Positions 38,603-49,700 of a stretch of 64,000 bases of DNA are shown one piece after another (position 1 is the first letter of the stretch; each line of letters begins with the position of its first letter). The notes beneath the pieces are model-generated. The model was not told the DNA's origin. It saw only the letters and a list, made by a program, of their open reading frames with translations, and did not search any database. The stretch is from positions 945,001-1,009,000 of the forward strand of contig JAAOOA010000027.1 of NCBI GenBank assembly GCA_012861695.1. Reading direction: 5' to 3'. Position numbers and translations under genes: made by a program. This stretch comes from Trematomus loennbergii. Taxonomy: Eukaryota; Chordata; Actinopteri; Perciformes; Nototheniidae.

Positions 38603-38792
38603 CACAATGTAAAAACTGAAAGGTTGACTTTAGTTAAATGTTTTATGTCAACAGATTTCAAATAACTGTACTAGGTTAGTTCAAAACATATTTTTTAATA
38701 TTAGGATTTACCTAATATTATGCTTTCAACTAACCTAATAGTTGTGTAAAATCTGTTGACATACTACGTCAACGTTTCAGATTTTTCAATGC
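38603..38792. mobile_element. palindromic MITE, copy 4
   Basis: CACAATGTAAAAACTGAAAG and CAACGTTTCAGATTTTTCAATG are inverted ends. Interior arms ACTAGGTTAGTTCAAAAC and GCTTTCAACTAACCTAATAG match the family. Confidence 0.8.
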
Positions 38793-39039
38793 ACACTGCA
38801 CGAGCACATTATGCACAAAGCAAATGCATCTAAATAATTTAAGAACATTTTAACTGCAATGAATGATTTAGACTTTAAAACATGTGCCATGGACCTTTGC
38901 ATGCAAACTAATTATGCATACAAGGTCTAGCTGTGAGTTTTCTTTATGCTTTCTTGCATAAGCTTGTAATCCTCATCAAACATTATAATAAGGAAAAGAA
39001 AAGAAATACTAATTCTAATAGTTCTAGTAATAAAGCATG

Positions 39040-39041
<2 letters not shown>

Positions 39042-39125
<84 letters not shown>
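39042..39125. repeat. (AC)n microsatellite, about 84 bp, uninterrupted
   Basis: Perfect AC repeat. Confidence 0.98.
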
Positions 39126-39127
<2 letters not shown>

Positions 39128-40044
39128 CCCCAGCAGCTGGACTTTTCTCTCCTGCGTCTCGGGACCCTCTCCGTTCCGTAGTATGACACATTTCTCCTTC
39201 CCTTGCTGTCATGGATATTCATTTAATAACTCTCTGCTGACTTCATTTACAAAAGCAACTTTACCATGTGAGCTGTAAAGAGGCTCAGGGATCTGGCTGG
39301 AGCCTCCTCCAGCTTTTCATCTGATAAATATGATGCTCAACATGATCTATGAGGCCCATGCATGGGCTGTTATTACAATATATAGCTTGTATCAATCAAA
39401 CAGGTTATCATGCTCAGTAACTGTTGTTGTTGCAGATGCTTTCTCTTCAAATACATTATGTAATTACACATCATGTTATTAAGTGTTTGATCCAGAGTTA
39501 GTTAAGGAACAGGATATAGTGAATAAGTGGCTACTACAATCTCAAGACCTGGGAATTGTTGTGTATTGAATATAAACAAATCAATCATGATCATATGAGT
39601 TGTTTTATAATAATCTATATCTGACATGCTACATGCAATAATGTCAAATACAAATGTATACATCTATGTTTTAAAAGGCACATTTTAAAACATGGCCATG
39701 TTCTTTTTTGTCTGCACACTTTTTATACACAATGTGTTTGTTTGTTTTTTCTTATTGATTTGTATTTAATTTATATTTCATTGGACATCATGAACGATTA
39801 TTTTGTGGAACCCAAATTGTTAATCATGCTACTTTAAAATATTCTGTCCAAATTGAATATTGTGCAAAACAAATATATATATATATTACATGTTTTGTTC
39901 GTGACCAGAACATACAATGAAAAGCAGCAGCTTATACATATAGCTTATACATACATGTAGTTCACCCTGACCATAACACACTGTTGAAGATAGAAATGAT
40001 GTTTTCAATTCATTTCCAAAAATAATTGCTTGCCCTACCTTTTT

Positions 40045-40290
40045 TTCAAGATTCAAGATTCAAAGGTTTCTTATACAAAACTACGGTGTAATGATGTAAA
40101 TGTATGTGGTTCCTCAACAGTGCAAATTACAAGACATATCAAAATAAATATAAAAATAGTGCAAGCTCAGGTGTTTAATAGTCTTCTGGCCTGTGGAATT
40201 AAACTGTCCCTGAGTCTGCTGGTTTTTGTCCTGATGCAATTTATAAACAAAAATAATGATGTAGATAATAAAGTGCTGTTGACGTGCCTT
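40045..40290 (-). mobile_element. inverted LINE-associated repeat fragment
   Basis: TTCAAGATTCAAGATTCAAAGG, then GGTTCCTCAACAGTGCAAA and TGGAATTAAACTGTCCCTGA with GTCTGCTGGTTTTTGTCCTG, a combination found in common fish LINE-derived repeats. Confidence 0.5.
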
Positions 40291-40559
40291 TAGTTAGGTT
40301 TTTCTCTAACTTCTTTATGTCTAATTGACCATGTTTCTGATCAACATCCCATCTGCGAAAATGTGTTGTTTTCAGTTTGAGTGCAGAAATTCAGTCTATT
40401 CCCCCTCCCTTTTTAACGCATTTACAGCCTATATCAGACCTTTTTGCGAAGGTGAAGTCGACTAAAGAGTGGTTTAAAATAGCTTAGGTCAGATTCAAAA
40501 CTGATTATAATGATCACATGCAGTGTCTGTGTTTTCAGATCACGAGGATGTGGGTAAAC

Positions 40560-43090
40560 TGTAATTAAAATACGGTCTAAATGTATGCTTTCTAAATCCA
40601 GAACCAATGGTGGAAATGGAGGCTTCAGCTCCAGGAAAACCAAATCACCGCCTGGACTTCACATGTCAATATTTCAAATCAGCACAGAGGATGGCGGCCT
40701 CACTGTGTCAGTCATTTCGCATCTTTACGGGAAAATGAAAACACGCACTTGTGAAATCCTAGCATTGAAGCTTCAATTGCGTTTCTTTATTAACCTCTTA
40801 TTTAGTTTATTCTTAAACTGGTTGTTTATTTGGAGGATACTCAAAGTCTATGCAATAAATACATTTTGTCCTGAAATATTCTCAGGTGACGGTTGAAAAT
40901 AATTCAAATTAAATAAAGTAATAGGCAGCTTAACGTTTCGTATCAGCTGAGAGTATCATGAATTTTGCAATTGTTTTAATTAGTTAAAGGTTTATAACCT
41001 TGGCATTCTGACGAAGTATAATGAGAGTGAGCTGTGGTTGGGATCTGCAAATAATGACTGCTGATCGCGTAATCCCACTATTGCAGGATATTGGACGTTT
41101 TGGGGAAATTGCTTTGAAACATGTGTTAGGTGCAAAAAGAAAGCATAGCATGGGCCATTCTTCATTTAACTCTATGCATTCCTCACATTTTAACTAGAAT
41201 TGTGCATTTGCGTGGAATTAATTGTCCAAATCACTTCTGTCACAGGACTTGTGCAACGTGTAGAAAATGAAGGTGGTTTGCAGATAATGTCTCCAAGATT
41301 TTTCAGCGCCAGTGTCTCCAATTAACGCGCAGTCTGGTTGGCAGCTTGGCCTGCAGGGCGGAGGCCTCCGCAAAATTAAAATTCCCTCAGCCTGCGGTCT
41401 GAGGAGAGGCCATTTTCACTGCAAAAAATCCTGAGCCTCTATAACTGGAAAACAAAGTCAAAGATGGTGTTAGGAGTCTACAATTTACCGGGAACAGTGC
41501 GTGAAGTGCAGGGTTAAGATTAGAAGAACGAAAACCAAAATCCTTTACGGGTTAAACTGACAGACAGTGTGTGTTCTTTTACTCAAGTAAGACAGAAAAC
41601 TACTTTATAACACGCAACACTGTTACTATTATTTCTTTTTTCATCAGTTTTCTGAATAAAAGCTCATTCATACCAGCTGAGAAATTACGCACCTATTTAT
41701 CCCAGATTAAGCATCCACCTTTAATAAAGTATATGTTCGGACTGGTGCTTACTGGGTCGCCGTGTTCCATTTGAAGCTGTCCAGATGAGCTGGAGATTGT
41801 TCCTTTAAGACGGAAGGGCAGAGGAATGTGCTGCATTCAAGCTCAAAGGCCAAAGCTGAGCACCAGAGTCGCCTGGTGTTTAAAGGACTCTTGCTTTGTT
41901 TCCTTTTGGTTGCAGCTCCTGAAATGTGTCTCTGGTCCAACTCATCACTTCTCCTCAGCAGATCTCAAAGCTGCTCTGTAGCCTACCTTCATCCTGGTAA
42001 CTAACTGCGCCATATGCAATGCGTAGTTATATGTAATCGTCGTAAATAATGCTGTTAGCTGCAAAGGTCGGATTTATAGCCCCGTAGCAGCCTGTCGTCC
42101 CCAAAGAGTCCAAGTCTGTGTTCATTATAAAGAAATATTAAGACTTATATCCCGGTGACTTTGATAAAGGTCAGCAGGAAGTCAAATGTCTGGACTCCGG
42201 TCTGCTGATGCTCTTCAGTCTCCTCATTAAAAGCCAAGTGACGGATTTGATCCAAGAGAGGCTTTGGGCAGCAGAGGAAAGCACCGGGAGCTCCAGCGCA
42301 CAGCAGCGGGGCCAGGTGACCCTCTCTTCGGCCACAGGAGGAGCCTCAGTCCCTCCCTGCTCCTGTCCAGGCTGTGTGTACCCGTGGCCGCCTGACCGCT
42401 GAGTGAGAAGCGTCCTTTACCAGACCGGGGGAGAGGCTGCAGCCCCACAGGCCATATATCAGCCCTATAAACCAAAGCAGCCGCCCTGATGTAGGATTTT
42501 ATTATGGTATTAAACGGACCCCAAAAAGTAGTTGGAGTAGTTTGCGCTGTAAAGACAAGGGGCATAACCACGCAGGGCCCGATTTAATGGCGCTCGTTAA
42601 CAAAAATGACTGTTAATCTGCCAATAAAACAGTGTCAGGCATCTCACGGAAAAACACTCCGAGTGTATCCAGAAAGTGGGTAAATCTTTACCCACACATA
42701 GGTGTGAATTTAACTGTGTCTTGTCTTGGGTATAACACAACGCTGCTGTTGGCTATCAGCGCGTTTAAATGATGTTGAGATTGATTTGCACACAATACAG
42801 AAAAGAGTGCTCACGCTCCCGGTAATGTGTACAGTGCGCGTCACACTGAGATGCACGCGCATCTATTTTGATTAGGTTCATATCAATAAATAAATAAATA
42901 TATACATAAAAATAATGGCGCCACTTATTTGTCAGCCATTGTCTCCGCGCTGCCCAGACCGAGCATAATTTAACAGTTTGGTGTAATTCTCACTCTGACA
43001 GCAGCCATAGATACACAGACTAGATATACGCACGAGCTGTTCATTTTGCATATTGCATATAAACAAGACAATTTATTCAGAGGGGGTGCA
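40560..43090 (+). other. hoxb9a upstream low-copy region, candidate regulatory DNA
   Basis: After 40.5 kb recognisable transposons stop, and the sequence looks low-copy and less AT-biased right up to the promoter. Short homeobox-type AT cores are present, for example ATCAATAAATAAATAAATA (42881-42900) and TTTATTAACCTCTTATTTAG (40785-40806). The exposed open frames at 41571-41774 and 42208-42571 have no recognisable domains. Conserved enhancers are plausible, but only alignment to other fish could show them. Confidence 0.35.
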
Positions 43091-43149
43091 ATCTATTAAA
43101 TGGCGAGAAAGAGAGTGGGATAGAAGGAGAGAGAGAGGGAAAAAGGGGA

Positions 43150-43294
43150 GGGGGGGTGCATTATTGATTTACGCTCCATTGAAGCTTTATCAGGCTCGGA
43201 GAAAAAAGTCCGGCCAATCAGTTTGCGCCCCGCGCACAGTGCGAGGCTGTAGCACTTTGTTTCGCTATAGTGCGCAAGTTGTTTGGAAGGAAGG

Positions 43295-43363
<69 letters not shown>

Positions 43364-43538
43364 AGAGAGAAGAAGAGAGAGAGAGAGAAGAGAGAGAGAG
43401 GGGAGAGAGAGAGAGGGAGAGGGAGGGGGTGAGCAAGCAAAGAGAAAAGAGAGAGAGTCAAAGAGTAAAATCTCGTAATGTCTCTCTTCTTGTTTTCCAT
43501 TTAGTGAACTCGCGGCGTTTCGCGGATAATGTCCGAGA
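43150..43538 (+). promoter_or_regulatory. hoxb9a proximal promoter and 5'UTR region
   Basis: This GC-rich stretch immediately precedes the start codon. It contains TTGATTTACGCT (43164-43175), close to the PBX-Hox9 composite consensus ATGATTTACGAC, and a CCAAT box within CGGCCAATCAG (43211-43221). A long GA-dinucleotide tract covers 43296-43450. A 3'-splice-site-like run CTTGTTTTCCATTTAG ends at 43504, so an upstream non-coding exon is possible. The transcription start cannot be placed from sequence alone. Confidence 0.5.
43296..43450 (+). repeat. (GA)n tract in the hoxb9a 5' flank
   Basis: About 150 nt of nearly pure GAGA with occasional AGA and GGG interruptions, within 250 nt of the start codon. 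It is purine-only on this strand. Spurious RE-rich and LS-rich open frames arise from it and are not genes. Confidence 0.95.
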
Positions 43539-43603
43539 ATGTCCATTTCTGGGACTTTGAGCAACTATTACGTGGACTCCATCATAAGTCACGAGAGCGA
43601 TGA
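43529..43603 (+). promoter_or_regulatory. upstream start codon overlapping the hoxb9a start
   Basis: An ATG at 43529, ten bases before the hoxb9a ATG and in another frame, opens a 24-codon frame that ends in TGA inside the hoxb9a coding sequence. If the 5'UTR includes it, initiation there would compete with the main start. Whether it is used is unknown. Confidence 0.35.
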
Positions 43604-44133
43604 ACTCTCAACCCCGGCTCGCTTTCCCGGCGTCCACCAGTACTCCGGCTCGAGCTCCTCCGTGGCTGCGGGCGGGAGGCAGCCCGAGCACCCCCACCCG
43701 GAGTCCTACCCGTCCTGCAGCTTCCAGCCGAAGCCCCCGGTCTTCTCTTCCTCCTGGAGCCCGTTCAGCCCGCATCACGGGGCCAGCGGCCTCCCAACCG
43801 TCTACCACCCGTTCCTCCAGCGCAGCACGTGCCCGCCGCGGACACACGCTACCTCCGCTCATGGCTGGACTGCGCGCCGCGCGGCTCCGAGGCTGTCCCG
43901 GGCAGGGCCAGGCGGGGCAGGTCAAGCTGGAGCCTCAGCTCGGACACCACGGCGGAGAGATCCCGACTAAACTCAGCGGACAGATCCAGCAGGAGACCAC
44001 CACGTACATCCTGGAGTCTGCGTCCACGGCCGCGCGCGAGCTAAATCTCCATCCGCCGCCATCCCGAGAGCAGGTTTCGAAGAAAATAAGGACATTTGTG
44101 ATGGGAGTGAGGACAAAGACGTCCCGGATCAAA
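43539..44133 (+). CDS. hoxb9a: hoxb9a exon 1 (Hox9 N-terminal activation region)
   Basis: The ATG at 43539 is chosen because it begins the conserved Hox9 N-terminus; an upstream ATG at 43529 is out of frame. Residues 1-94 read cleanly to 43820 and include PSCSFQPK and LPTVYHPF. After a missing base the sequence continues one frame over with [20 protein letters not shown] (43826-43885). After a second missing base near 43902 it continues [12 protein letters not shown] and ETTTYILES to about 44040. A third shift restores the starting frame for [17 protein letters not shown] up to the splice donor GTAAGT at 44134. Uncorrected translation from the ATG would run out of frame after residue 94 and stop at TAA 43968-43970. 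The exon is very GC-rich, and at least two of the breaks lie in short C or G runs. Confidence 0.92.
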
Positions 44134-46623
44134 GTAAGTTATTAAAGCAGGCAGGAGAGAGCGGAACGAGAGAGGGAGATTGTAAATGCTTTTAATGCCG
44201 CCATAAAACAAGAACAAAGAGCCGGAGTGCCAAAGTGCCCCCACCTTCTGCTCTCCTAAGTTTACTGAGATATTTAGCCCGGATCATCCCTGTGTTAGCA
44301 GCAGGCTCCTGCAGTAACGGATTACTCTTGATAGCCTATAAACAGTATTAACTGTATTATGTAGCGTCACATAAACCAATCTCTGTTCTGTTCCCTGCGC
44401 AATTCTGTGGAAGCTACTACAAAAAACAAACAAGAGGTGGACACAATAAGTGGACAACTTGCTAAGTAGGCCTAATTAAAACTAGTAGGCTACAATAACT
44501 AGAACCGGTTACTATATTATATAATTTAACCTAACCCTAAACATAACACAGTTGGATGGTGTGGTCAGAGGATACTTGCATTGCATTTCTTAGTAATACG
44601 ATTCACGCTGTTTTGCAACAATATGCCAGTTTAAAAATAATTGACGATTTGATAGTATCTGATGGTGAGTTCGGAAACTGTCAACAAAAAACATATGGAT
44701 TTATATCTTCATGAGCAGAAAATATACATTTAATTGGAATTACAGATGCTTGTGTAAAAACAATCATTGTTTGATTATGAGCTATCGTGAAAAAAACGAG
44801 TAATTGCTCAGGGCATGTGTACTGCTGAAAAAGCTTCAAGTGGGATGGTGCTTCGGATTTGATTTTGCATTTTACTTTAGGGTTTTTACTGCAGGTGGTT
44901 GTAGGTCGCATGGGCTTTATTAATCTCTCTGTGTCGCACATGAGTTTGTGTCTGCGCTCCATTGCGTATTAAAGCTCCTCGCGTCAGTCACACTGTGTAA
45001 ATCCCTTTTGGAACAAACAAATCAGACCTTTTCGAGCTGTAGGCCTCCTGCTCCATATCCACTGCTCACTCACGCACCACATATGCACTGAAGTCAGAAG
45101 CGATGTCTGGAGACATGAGCTCCAGAGCTTTACTGCCGTCACCATGGACATGCAGGCCGCGGTTTCTCTTTACAGGCTAGGGTAACCAGTGACGCGGTAT
45201 TTAATATGCTATGTAGCCTAGTTATGCGTTTGAAAGGCCATACTGCCTTGATAATCATTCTGCAATCAACTGCTTTGTCATTTCCCATATTCTTGAGAGA
45301 GGGTGCTGGGATTATTCTTCATATTTCTGTTGTATTGTCACTATTCTGAAGCAAAGAAATGCAAACATAAAAGGATAACGCTTTGTTCCCGCCCCCAATC
45401 TCAAACATCTCCATCAGCTGAAACTATTAAATGTATGTCAGCCATATGCATGGGCTGTCCTAAAAATGATATAGCAATCAAGCAGTCAGGGCGTCTGTCA
45501 CTGTCAGGAAGTGAAGAGCAGATTATTTGTAGATAGTGCCGAGGCCAAGATATACGATTATAATCGCCTTTAGGCCCCTATTTACGGAGTTTAAGCTGTA
45601 AAATTGTGAATTATGTTGTGTTTTTTAGTATTATGTGATCAAATAAAACTCATATTTGTATTCACTGTTACAGAATGTATTGCAACCTTCGAAGTTCGGT
45701 TATTGTTTATAAAATAAGGGGGTTCATTATTTATGTGAAGGCGTTAGGCAGCAGATTGACTTCAATACACTAATTCAGCTTGGTGTTGTTATAGTCTGTA
45801 GGCTGCGGGTCATGCAGCCGCCTTTGCTGTTTTACTCATCTGTTCACTCTGTAATAATAATAATATTGGACCTGTCATAAAGTAGCAGTCATCCTGATGT
45901 AGAGCCGCGGAGGTTCTCCATATAACCCGGGTTTGTTCTGTCTGCACCCGCTAACAGCAACATTATATCCATCATGTGCTGGCTCGGTTTGGAGGTATTT
46001 TCCAAACCTTCTTGACTTATTTTGGGCGGGACAGAAAAAGGCTCCCTGGAAAGATATTAATTTGATATTTTTTTATGTAGGCCTATTTCTTATTTATTTC
46101 CCTAAGCAAGCCAGCATGTGAAGGGCTCTGTTTCCCTCCTCTAATCCCGCCCCATAAATCTACTTTGTGTCGGAGGATTCTGATCCATGCGTCTGTAAAC
46201 GTGACCGTTTGGCCTTACAGGGGAATACAAATTGCAAATACTACACACACGCTCACAAAAACACACACACACACACGCACGCACGCACACACACACAGCT
46301 GTAGAGGGAAAGAGACTTTGGCTTTTTAAAACGTTATTTACAATGTTTGCATATACAATCAGTTCAAATAAAATAGCTTATGTGTTATTAAAATACAGGT
46401 ATTAAAGCAAATAACAATTAACAATTTTAAAAAAACGTGTGCAAAATGCAATTCATCATCACTGACAGAACAAACATCTCCATAGCACCAAGTTTAAAAC
46501 TATTTGAATTATTCTGGCTCTGATGGTACATAAAGTTTCGCAGATAATATCACGTATCATATAGAGCTACACACGTTATAGCAACACTGACACACACACT
46601 ATTCTATCTCCCTGTTTCTCTCC

Positions 46624-46654
<31 letters not shown>

Positions 46655-46657
46655 CAC

Positions 46658-46703
<46 letters not shown>

Positions 46704-49700
46704 GCCTTATTACAGCATGTAAGCAGGCCATCCATCAGAGCCTCCAGTCTGAATCATCACTGTGTTCCAGTCTGGCTCGGTGGTAATGAAGGCTTGTCTG
46801 TAATGGACTCTGATGTTCAAACAGGCACAACTGAGAGTCTTTTCAATTAGAGAAAGTTTCTCTTTCTTGTGGTTTGTTGTTTGGTGTGCAGTGTGTCTGT
46901 GCCGCCACTAGGGGAGCTGCAGCCAGTCCAGTTTCTTTTGTTCACAAGGCAGCCATTTTCTATGGGGGCCAATATTTCTCTATGCAGGCGAAATAAAATC
47001 ACCCTTGCTCTAACCCTAAGTATCTTCACTGAATGGTTACTATAAGAACACCGGGATAAATAATGGTTAGTGCAACCTTAGGTTAGTAGAAGAGGAAGAA
47101 GGACATTCTTTATAAATCCTACAAGGGGAAGTTCAGCAAGGTAATACAAAAAAAATGTTCTTTCCTGTGTCTTGTGTAAATATGAATTGTCTCCTTCAAA
47201 GGCATTTAATTGGACATATTATGAAGAGGATTTCAATTGGTTATGTTGGGATTGATTTATTTGTGTTGCAATGGCAGAATGCTATCAGCCATTATGACGG
47301 TTAAACCAATGACTGTTTTGATCTTTGTTAACGTAATCGTTTGACATTTGTGTTGGTGTGCTAGTTAACTGTCTGAGATTCTGGGGAAAGATTGATGCAA
47401 CTCTAATGTCTGTACAGTACAGTATGTAGCCTGTTGGCTTAATTTACCTCAAAGACTGGAAACAGGAAGCAGCTAGCCAAAATCCTAGATTATCACGTTA
47501 TATATTACATATATATATATATATGTTAGCTCATATGTGTTGCCAAAAGGGAAACATGCATAGCAGAATAACAATTGTATCCACGATGAAACGTAATGCT
47601 TCCTTATTCAGAACTTTTCATTTGAGGAGGGCACTGTGAAGGATCCTACGATCAGCAACATCTAGTAATGGGTACAAGTGGAAATATCCACCCTGAATCT
47701 TTGAAACAAGTTATATCTGATGCTCTTTCCATTCGAGACTGAGAAATGATTAGTATCTGCATGTTGGAGCATAACTGTAGGCAGAGTTTCCCTCTGGTAC
47801 TCAACTGTCTGCGGTTTGAATAACATCAGTGGAATCGTACCTTTCCAAACATCACATCCAGTCAACGCTGGCATTCAGCTACAGATTCTCTTTGTGTGAC
47901 TGGTGCTGGGCGGCCATCCAGAATAAACTACAAGATTACACTTCAGCCTTTGTGCTGCCGCTGCCGCTGCCGGCCAGCATGAGAAAGTTATTACCCCTGA
48001 AGTTTATTAAGTTATAACGCCGGGTGAAGAACCCCATTAATTGGCGTGTTGCTGTTGGTGGGCCGGGCGAGGTGGGGTGCAAGGGTTGGGGTTGGTGGGG
48101 AATAAAATACGGCTTCTGGAAATGTAATAACGTGCCTTTGGGATATATGAGAGGTCAATTTCTGGAACTATTAGGGGGAAATTGCTAAGGGAGGGAGAAA
48201 GAGATGGGATGTGATATTAGTCTTCGGATACTGTTTCAATGCAAGCAGCATTCATCATGGTGTACACACACACACACACACACAGACACACAAACAAGCA
48301 AAGACACACATTGGCCTACAATTGAACACATCGTGCCGCAGGGACGTAGCTTTACACCAATTTTTTATCTTTTCGTCCATGATTGTCCAAGTGACATCCC
48401 AGCAGATACAAGGCTGTAGCCTAAAGACAACTTCAAGCTAGGACTGTACAAACTATAAACCCCCACCCATATCCTTCTTTTCATCTGTCCACATCCTTAC
48501 TGTTGCAACTTGGAGAAAAAAGTCAATGCCATCCACCATCACCAGCAGCACCCCTCCTCCTAACCCCCCTACGCCGGTTTGTCATCCCGGGTGACAGCCA
48601 CGGTCGCGGCACAGCTCCGGAGGTAATGGATGATCCTGGAGGTGATTATACACCCGAGGAATGCAAAGCACCCACTTTACGGTGTGACAAAAGCGCTGCA
48701 CACCCCCACCCCCTTCTCACCTCTCCACCAGGCATTATTCTGCCTTGAGATGAAATCGAAGCTTAACATGCGGGCCATGTTGCAGGGAATTGATTTCAGA
48801 GGGTATTAAGGACATATTTACTGGTGATGGCCGCTAACTAACTGGGCTGCTGTGATTAACACAGGGAGGATATATTCTGTCAGATCCCCAAAGGAACAGG
48901 CCGGGTGACTCCGAGAACATCAATGGAAGTCTTTGAGATATTCTTCTGTAACCAACTTCTGAATATGATTTACAGAAAAACCAGAAAAAGAGATTAGGTT
49001 CACAGATTCTGCAAACCTCTCAAGGCCTTGTTACACTTGATAGCCTACTAAGTGTAGTAAGTTTATCAAGGGTTAGCAACACGTCTTTTAAATCAGGTAG
49101 GACTGTCATTGCTTTGGTTTGTTCACATCTAGAACACCAACATTTTTCAGTCCACATAGTTTGTTTTGTACATCTTAAATAGCGATGTCATACCTTTTCA
49201 ACCTTAAATGATCCTATGTCCTTATTCATCTTATCTGATCATTTAAAATGGCGTTGAGCAGAACTCTAAGTTTTATAAACATGAAAATACATTTCCAGTG
49301 ATGACAGTTTATGGAATTCTGGGAGATGTATGAGACAGTTGCGTTGGTTCAGTTTGGTAACCAGCTCATAAATTACATTTTGGTGATGGATCAGATGTGG
49401 TATTTCCATTATTACCATTACTCAGTTTGGACTGAAAAGGTCAAACATTTGATCATTAAGCGGAAACTTAGTATATCATCATTTTATCTTTTAACAAGTT
49501 TTCCATTTTCCATGATTCCTTTCTTTAAATCTTAGTATTTTCCTGGTTTAAATGTTGCATGTCAAATATTTAAATGCTAATGTACTTCATCAAAAATAAA
49601 GCTAACATGGCTTAGCGCCACACAAAACAGTTCTTTGTCCACAACTGGGAACCATTATGAACGCCATCTGCTTTTATTATGTCAATCTTCTTGGCATGAC

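Noticed and set aside
43096..43564. Arg-Glu-rich and Leu-Ser-rich frames near the hoxb9a promoter
   Set aside because: They are translations of the GA dinucleotide tract.
43600..44145. A 181-codon + frame and a 105-codon minus frame over hoxb9a exon 1
   Set aside because: Their length comes from GC-rich composition; the conserved Hox9 residues are distributed over three frames, and only the last part of the + frame overlaps true coding sequence.
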